This document shows, piece by piece, positions 33,554-37,517 of a stretch of 37,517 nt of DNA (its first letter is position 1; every line of letters starts with the position of its first letter). Made by a program: the position numbers and the translations under genes. This stretch comes from Flavobacteriaceae bacterium (GTDB lineage Bacteria > Bacteroidota > Bacteroidia > Flavobacteriales > Flavobacteriaceae): NCBI GenBank assembly GCA_017856235.1, contig JAFMFH010000011.1, forward strand, positions 1 through 37,517. Direction: 5' to 3'. The notes beneath the pieces are model-generated. The model was not told the DNA's origin and did not search any database. It saw nothing but the letters and a program-made list of their open reading frames with translations.

Positions 33554-36244
33554 TTAAAGATTTAGTCTTAAGGAAGTAAAGAAATATGCACCATCAGACC
33601 CAATCTGAACTGCATCACTTAATCCTCCTTGATCTGTCCAACCATCAAACTGAGGAGTTGGATATGTATTAAGAATGTTAGTACCACCAAGAATTAAATC
33701 TAAACTAGGTGATAAATCATACTTAAAACTAAAATCAAGTGAGCCAACAGCTTCGTAAACATCTGTTGCAGTATCAATTGAAGCTGTTGATGGATCATCA
33801 ACCCATTGAAAGTCCTGAAGTATAACTTCACTAAACTGAGTCCATACAACATTAAAACTTAATTTCTCTTTTGAGTAATTTAAATTATATGAAAACTTAC
33901 TATCTGGAGCAGCGGTTTCAAGATATGCCTGAGAGAAAGGACCAAAAAATGTTAATTCATCTAGATTACCAGAATTTATTGATTGAATTTCTGTATCATT
34001 TATATTACCAGCAATACTTGCTCTTACAGAACCTCCATTAGAAAGCTGTTGAATATAATTAAAAACTACATCAAGACCTGTTGTTCTAGTATCTACACCG
34101 TTAGCAAAAAACTGAGCTGCATCAGCACCAACATTAAGGCTAGTTGCATCAAAAATATCTGTTAGAATTATTCTATCGTCAACTGAAATGCTGTAAGCAT
34201 CAATAGTTGCACTAAATCCACCATTATTGTATGTTAATCCAGCAGAAAAGTTGTTTGCAGTTTCTTCACGTAATGATTCTATTCCAAAAGATTTAGCTAC
34301 AGTACTTGTATTTGCAGCAAGAAGAGTTCTTTCAGATCTTCCAGCTATAATATTGTTAAAAATTAAATTATAGTGAATTTGAGTAAGTGAAGGAGCTCTA
34401 AACCCGTTAGATATTGATGAACGAACAGCTAAGTTATCATTTAATTCTATCCTTGTTGCTATTTTAAAGTTAAGTGTGTTACCAAAATCACTATAATCTT
34501 CATAACGTAAAGCGGCAGAGATTAAGAAACTATCACTTGCATTCAATTCAAAGTCTCCATAAAAACCTATATTAGTTCTTGAACGATTGACTTCATTTTC
34601 TGGAGTATATCCTGGAAAACCTTGTGAACCTCCAGGAGGTTGATTTCCATATGTATCAATGAAAGGACTTTGAAGAGAAGGATTAGAAATTGCTATTCCA
34701 TTAACATCATAAATAGCATAAGAGGCTTCTTCACCAGCAAAAATTATAAAGTTTTCAGATCTAAATTCTGTACCAAATGCAATGTTTAGTCCAGATGCAA
34801 CATCATCAAAATATTTTGAGAAATCAAGTGATGTTACTTTCATCTGCAGTGAATGTCCACCTGCATCAAAATCTGTTGGTGAAGCATCACCTAATGATGC
34901 ATTATTTGAACCTTGAATGTAATAATGAAAATTATTTGATCCATAAGTATTACTAAAGTCAGCAATCCAACCGTTATTTAATTCGGATAAAACACCAACG
35001 GTTAAGTCATTGTCAATAATTTTAGATGTAATATGTGGTGAAAAACCATTTGGATAAAGAGATGCTACTGATCTTGAATCTCCATCTTCTCCAGGAGCTC
35101 CTCTTGTAAATGCATAGGCATCAGTATTTCTATCAGATCTTCCACCAAACAAATAAATGTTTGTATTGTCAGATAAAGGAACTGATGAATTAACTACAAA
35201 TTGAAATTGATCTACTGCAGCGGTTCCGTAACCTTTTCTCCAATCGAAGCTTGGACGTAAAGTTCTATCCTTTGTAAGTAGTTCAGAAGTTATATTAACG
35301 AAACCTCCATTTTCTCCTAGGGAAGTTCCATAGTTTAAATCAACTTTAACTGTATTACCATCATAGCTTTTATCTTGACCATCTATACGATTCTTACCTT
35401 CAATATTGAATAAATCTGGCTCCCAACCATCTTGTGTATCATAAAATTGTTGAGCATAGTCTCCACCTACCGCTGTACTGTATGCTCCATAAGTTAATCC
35501 AGCACTCAGACCGTCAGAGTCATCTTTAAGAACAATATTAACAACACCAGCTATTGCATCTGAACCATACTGAGCAGAAGCACCATCTCTTAAAACTTCA
35601 ACTCTTTTTATTGCTGAAGTTGGGATAGCATTTAAATCTGTTCCCGAGTTTCCACGCCCTTTTGTACCAAAAACGTTTACTAATGAAGACTGATGTCTTC
35701 TTTTACCATTAACTAGAACTAGAGTTTGATCTGGCCCTAAACCTCTTAACGAAGCAGGATCAATATGATCAGCTCCATCAGAACCAGATTGCTTTGTAGC
35801 ATTAAAAGATGGAACAGAGTACTGAAATAAGTCATTAAAGTTAGATCTACCTGTTGTTATAGATAATTCGGATACGTCAACTATATCAACGGGTGCAGGT
35901 GATTCTAAAACTGATCTATTATAATTTCTGGAACCAACTAAAAGAACTTCTTGAAGTTCAATACCGGGATTTAAAACAATATTTAATACATCATTGGAAT
36001 CAACAAGTATTAATTCTGATTCAAAACCAATAAAATCAATTTTTAGAGTTTGTCCACTAGCAACATTAATTGAGAAATTTCCATCAATGTCAGTTGTAAC
36101 TCCAGTGGAAGTTCCAATAATCTGAATTGTAGCGCCAGTTAAAGGAATACCATTATTATCAGTAACAGATCCTGAGATACTGTTTTGAGAATAAATTGGT
36201 TGTATAATCATCACTAAAAGGATGATACTAAATAATTTTTTCAT
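33554..36244 (-). CDS. TonB-dependent receptor with N-terminal carboxypeptidase-like domain
   Basis: 896 residues. Signal peptide (MKKLFSIILLVMIIQPIYS), then a CarboxypepD_reg-like domain (about 22-95, ISGSVTDNNGIPLTGATIQI), the plug (about 110-240, SVPSFNATKQ, LRGLGPDQTLVLVNGKRRH, IKRVEVLRDGASAQYGSDAIAGVVNIVLK), and a long beta-barrel ending in a Phe/Leu strand (YFFTSLRLNL). Takes up large or scarce nutrients across the outer membrane using TonB energy. No SusD-like gene is adjacent, so it is not a standard PUL pair. It converges on the sugar symporter. Related receptors are often annotated vitamin B12/iron-type, so substrate stays open. Confidence 0.94.
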   Translation of the reverse strand: MKKLFSIILLVMIIQPIYSQNSISGSVTDNNGIPLTGATIQIIGTSTGVTTDIDGNFSINVASGQTLKIDFIGFESELILVDSNDVLNIVLNPGIELQEVLLVGSRNYNRSVLESPAPVDIVDVSELSITTGRSNFNDLFQYSVPSFNATKQSGSDGADHIDPASLRGLGPDQTLVLVNGKRRHQSSLVNVFGTKGRGNSGTDLNAIPTSAIKRVEVLRDGASAQYGSDAIAGVVNIVLKDDSDGLSAGLTYGAYSTAVGGDYAQQFYDTQDGWEPDLFNIEGKNRIDGQDKSYDGNTVKVDLNYGTSLGENGGFVNITSELLTKDRTLRPSFDWRKGYGTAAVDQFQFVVNSSVPLSDNTNIYLFGGRSDRNTDAYAFTRGAPGEDGDSRSVASLYPNGFSPHITSKIIDNDLTVGVLSELNNGWIADFSNTYGSNNFHYYIQGSNNASLGDASPTDFDAGGHSLQMKVTSLDFSKYFDDVASGLNIAFGTEFRSENFIIFAGEEASYAIYDVNGIAISNPSLQSPFIDTYGNQPPGGSQGFPGYTPENEVNRSRTNIGFYGDFELNASDSFLISAALRYEDYSDFGNTLNFKIATRIELNDNLAVRSSISNGFRAPSLTQIHYNLIFNNIIAGRSERTLLAANTSTVAKSFGIESLREETANNFSAGLTYNNGGFSATIDAYSISVDDRIILTDIFDATSLNVGADAAQFFANGVDTRTTGLDVVFNYIQQLSNGGSVRASIAGNINDTEIQSINSGNLDELTFFGPFSQAYLETAAPDSKFSYNLNYSKEKLSFNVVWTQFSEVILQDFQWVDDPSTASIDTATDVYEAVGSLDFSFKYDLSPSLDLILGGTNILNTYPTPQFDGWTDQGGLSDAVQIGSDGAYFFTSLRLNL

Positions 36245-36544
36245 GATTAATTTGTTTGTAATTTTTTTATATTATAAAAGTATTCAACTCAATTAATAAA
36301 GGTTCTTAACAAGAAATAAACAATTGAACTTGATACAAACTATTTTGAATTTGATAAATTTCCTATCCTTTTTTTAGGAATTTATTACTTTAATTAAGGA
36401 AAAAAGATAATTTGATAATTTCTAAAATTATATATTATTAAAATCTAAAAGCTTAGGTTCAAATTTAGAGGCTAACTCAAATTCTATTTGAGCATAACTA
36501 TTTATAATAATATCACCCTTATTTAGAAAAATTCAAGCTATTTA
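36245..36544. other. 300-bp intergenic region upstream of the TonB receptor
   Basis: No ORF of note. It holds the receptor promoter region (TACTTTTA, a TAnnTTTG-like octamer on the minus strand about 40 bases before the ATG), an inverted repeat AAATTTCCTA / TAGGAATTT (36356-36365 and 36375-36383), a second perfect dyad CTCAAAT-TCT-ATTTGAG (36476-36492), and one copy of a 17-bp repeat (36521-36537). Either dyad could be an operator for the receptor or the end of the channel transcript; neither has a strong T-tract. Confidence 0.5.
36521..36537. repeat. 17-bp direct repeat, copy 1 (downstream of the K+ channel gene)
   Basis: ATTTAGAAAAATTCAAG, identical to 37260-37276; the two copies flank the channel gene. 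Confidence 0.95.
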
Positions 36545-37252
36545 TTACTCTATTTCTCTTGCTTTTGATAAAGAGCTTGCTACAAGACCAGCAGGAACAG
36601 TTACTATTCCTAAGCCAAGAATTAATATAAAAAAAGTAAAGATTTTACCTCCAACAGTTATAGGATATACATCTCCATATCCAACTGTAGTTAGAGTTAC
36701 TATAGTCCACCACATACTGTGAAAAACTGATTGAAATTTATCAGGTTGAGCTTCGTTTTCAAAGAAATATATACCAGCTGAAACAACAAATATTAAGATA
36801 AATGTTACAATCAAGAATAGCATTACCTCTTCTTTTACTTCTTTAGCAGCAATACCTAATCTTCTAATTGCCTTATTATATCTTACAAGCTTAAGAACTC
36901 TAAATATTCTAAAGATTCTGAAAACTCTTAAAAATCTCAAATCTACAAATGATGATAAGAAATAAGGCGCAATTGCTAGGAAATCAATAATTCCATAAAA
37001 GCTAAAAATATATTTAAAAGGATTCTTTGCAACAAAAACTCTTAAGAAGTATTCAACAAGAAAAACATAAATACAGAATGTTTCAAATGATTTTAAAAGT
37101 ATTATTGACCAATCAGACAGATTAGGAAGAGTTTCAATAGAAAATGCTAATAGAGAAGAAAATATTAAAACTTGAATAAAAAAGTCGAATACTTTACCTT
37201 TTTGAGTGGTATTATCTTCAACAATACTCCAGAGATATTTCTTTATATTCAT
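36545..37252 (-). CDS. Voltage-gated-type potassium channel (ion transporter family)
   Basis: 235 residues with six hydrophobic segments. S4 is a clear charged helix (RFLRVFRIFRIFRVLKLVRYNK, arginines every third residue), and the pore carries TTVGYGDVYP, the potassium selectivity filter. The C-terminus is short with no RCK/CNB domain. It is a small Kv-like channel, likely tetrameric, controlling potassium permeability of the inner membrane. Promoter-like TTG-N18-TAAATTAG lies just upstream (37257-37285). Flanked by the 17-bp direct repeats. Confidence 0.93.
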   Translation of the reverse strand: MNIKKYLWSIVEDNTTQKGKVFDFFIQVLIFSSLLAFSIETLPNLSDWSIILLKSFETFCIYVFLVEYFLRVFVAKNPFKYIFSFYGIIDFLAIAPYFLSSFVDLRFLRVFRIFRIFRVLKLVRYNKAIRRLGIAAKEVKEEVMLFLIVTFILIFVVSAGIYFFENEAQPDKFQSVFHSMWWTIVTLTTVGYGDVYPITVGGKIFTFFILILGLGIVTVPAGLVASSLSKAREIE

Positions 37253-37256
37253 TATC

Positions 37257-37285
37257 CTAATTTAGAAAAATTCAAGTTTTTTCAA
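37257..37285 (-). promoter_or_regulatory. candidate promoter of the potassium-channel gene
   Basis: On the minus strand TTG (37283-37285), an 18-base spacer, then TAAATTAG (37257-37264; consensus TAnnTTTG, one mismatch). It ends four bases before the ATG, so the message would be almost leaderless. Confidence 0.4.
37260..37276. repeat. 17-bp direct repeat, copy 2 (upstream of the K+ channel gene)
   Basis: ATTTAGAAAAATTCAAG, identical to 36521-36537, 739 bp apart. Confidence 0.95.
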
Positions 37286-37296
37286 GTTAATAAAGC

Positions 37297-37338
37297 AAAA
37301 AAAAAGAGCAAAAGTTCAACTATTGTTCAACTTGCTCT
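37297..37338 (-). terminator. Rho-independent terminator after tRNA-Thr
   Basis: On the minus strand AGAGCAA...TTGCTCT forms the base of a stem (with further pairing GTT/AAC, a two-base bulge and one mismatch, loop AATA), followed by nine T. It ends the tRNA transcript before the channel gene. Confidence 0.8.
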
Positions 37339-37379
37339 ATGTGTTTACATCTATTAAAAATTGGAAGCCTTGCTATAAC

Positions 37380-37454
37380 TGGAGCCAATACCGAGATTTG
37401 AACTCGGGACCTTTTCCTTACCAAGGAAACGCTCTACCCCTGAGCTATATCGGC
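37380..37454 (-). tRNA. tRNA-Thr (GGT anticodon)
   Basis: Acceptor GCCGATA/TATTGGC (one G-T pair), D-arm TAGCTCAGGGGTAGAGCG, anticodon stem TTTCC/GGAAA with loop TTGGTAA (anticodon GGT), and T-arm CCCGAGTTCGAATCTCGG. Discriminator T, with CCA encoded at 37380-37382. Confidence 0.96.
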
Positions 37455-37463
37455 AAAAAGTAG

Positions 37464-37517
37464 AGCGGGAGACGAGGGTCGAACTCGCGACATTCAGCTT
37501 GGAAGGCTGACGCTCTA
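37464..37517 (-). tRNA. tRNA-Gly (TCC anticodon), 5' end cut by window edge
   Basis: The 3' part is visible: anticodon stem TCAGC/GCTGA with loop CTTCCAA (anticodon TCC), T-arm GCGAGTTCGACCCTCGT, and acceptor CTCCCGC with discriminator T; CCA is not encoded. It lies nine bases upstream of tRNA-Thr. Confidence 0.93.

Noticed and set aside
25125-37379. Mobile genomic island between tuf and tRNA-Thr
   Set aside because: No integrase, transposase or tRNA-derived att duplicate is visible and base composition looks like the surroundings, so I report only the displaced gene order, not an island.

Overview
The window is a compact, AT-rich piece of a bacterial chromosome that reads as marine, streamlined Flavobacteriia (Bacteroidota). 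The evidence is the rpmB-rpmG-DUF4295 ribosomal block beside an E2/exonuclease/FAH/PncC/recR cluster; a TonB-dependent receptor with a carboxypeptidase-like N-terminal domain; a DUF5916 outer-membrane protein; a DUF4369 lipoprotein; the absence of obvious Shine-Dalgarno sequences; and candidate promoters of the Bacteroidota type (-7 element TAnnTTTG). Genes are packed tightly: several convergent pairs overlap or abut at their stop codons. No transposase, integrase, CRISPR array or rRNA gene is visible.

Layout. 1-4568 (minus) is a collinear run recR, 2-oxoacid dehydrogenase E2, DnaQ-like exonuclease, FAH-family hydrolase, PncC, then rpmB, rpmG and the start of a DUF4295 gene that leaves the window through a 30-bp tandem repeat. 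4617-7997 (plus) holds a sodium/solute symporter and htpG. 7986-8741 (minus) is an exported S1/P1 nuclease. 8836-11719 (plus) is a DUF5916 surface protein with a one-base-spaced DUF4369 lipoprotein. 11716-25124 (minus) is the transcription/translation block in transcription order tuf, tRNA-Trp, secE, nusG, rplK, rplA, rplJ, rplL, rpoB, rpoC, followed by idi and queD. 25255-28049 (plus) is a five-gene run: DoxX-like, DCC-like, a small membrane protein, a 51-codon basic ORF, and a lipoprotein subtilase. 28052-31547 holds rlmN and a GNAT protein (minus), an SDR (plus), and a cupin-SDR pair (minus). 31598-36244 holds a 41-codon possible membrane peptide, an SGLT-type sodium/sugar symporter and a convergent large TonB-dependent receptor, separated by a strong bidirectional hairpin. 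The right end has a voltage-gated-type potassium channel, tRNA-Thr(GGT) and a cut tRNA-Gly(TCC).

Working together: the receptor and the SGLT-type symporter suggest a sugar or similar nutrient entering across the outer and then the inner membrane. The central block is the housekeeping core for transcription and translation. The most notable points are these. (1) In many bacteria the tRNA-Gly(TCC)-tRNA-Thr(GGT) pair lies directly upstream of tuf, but here it is about 12 kb away, with its own terminator. (2) An exact 17-bp direct repeat brackets the potassium-channel gene. (3) Two unrelated translation-associated proteins (DUF4295 and L10) have C-terminal acidic tails built from 30-bp tandem repeats. 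(4) The E2 acyltransferase has Asn in place of Asp in its DHRxxDG motif. (5) Two small ORFs lie in places that are otherwise hard to explain. I see no clear new defence or mobile system; the best candidates for undescribed biology are the small ORFs and the DoxX/DCC/subtilase run.
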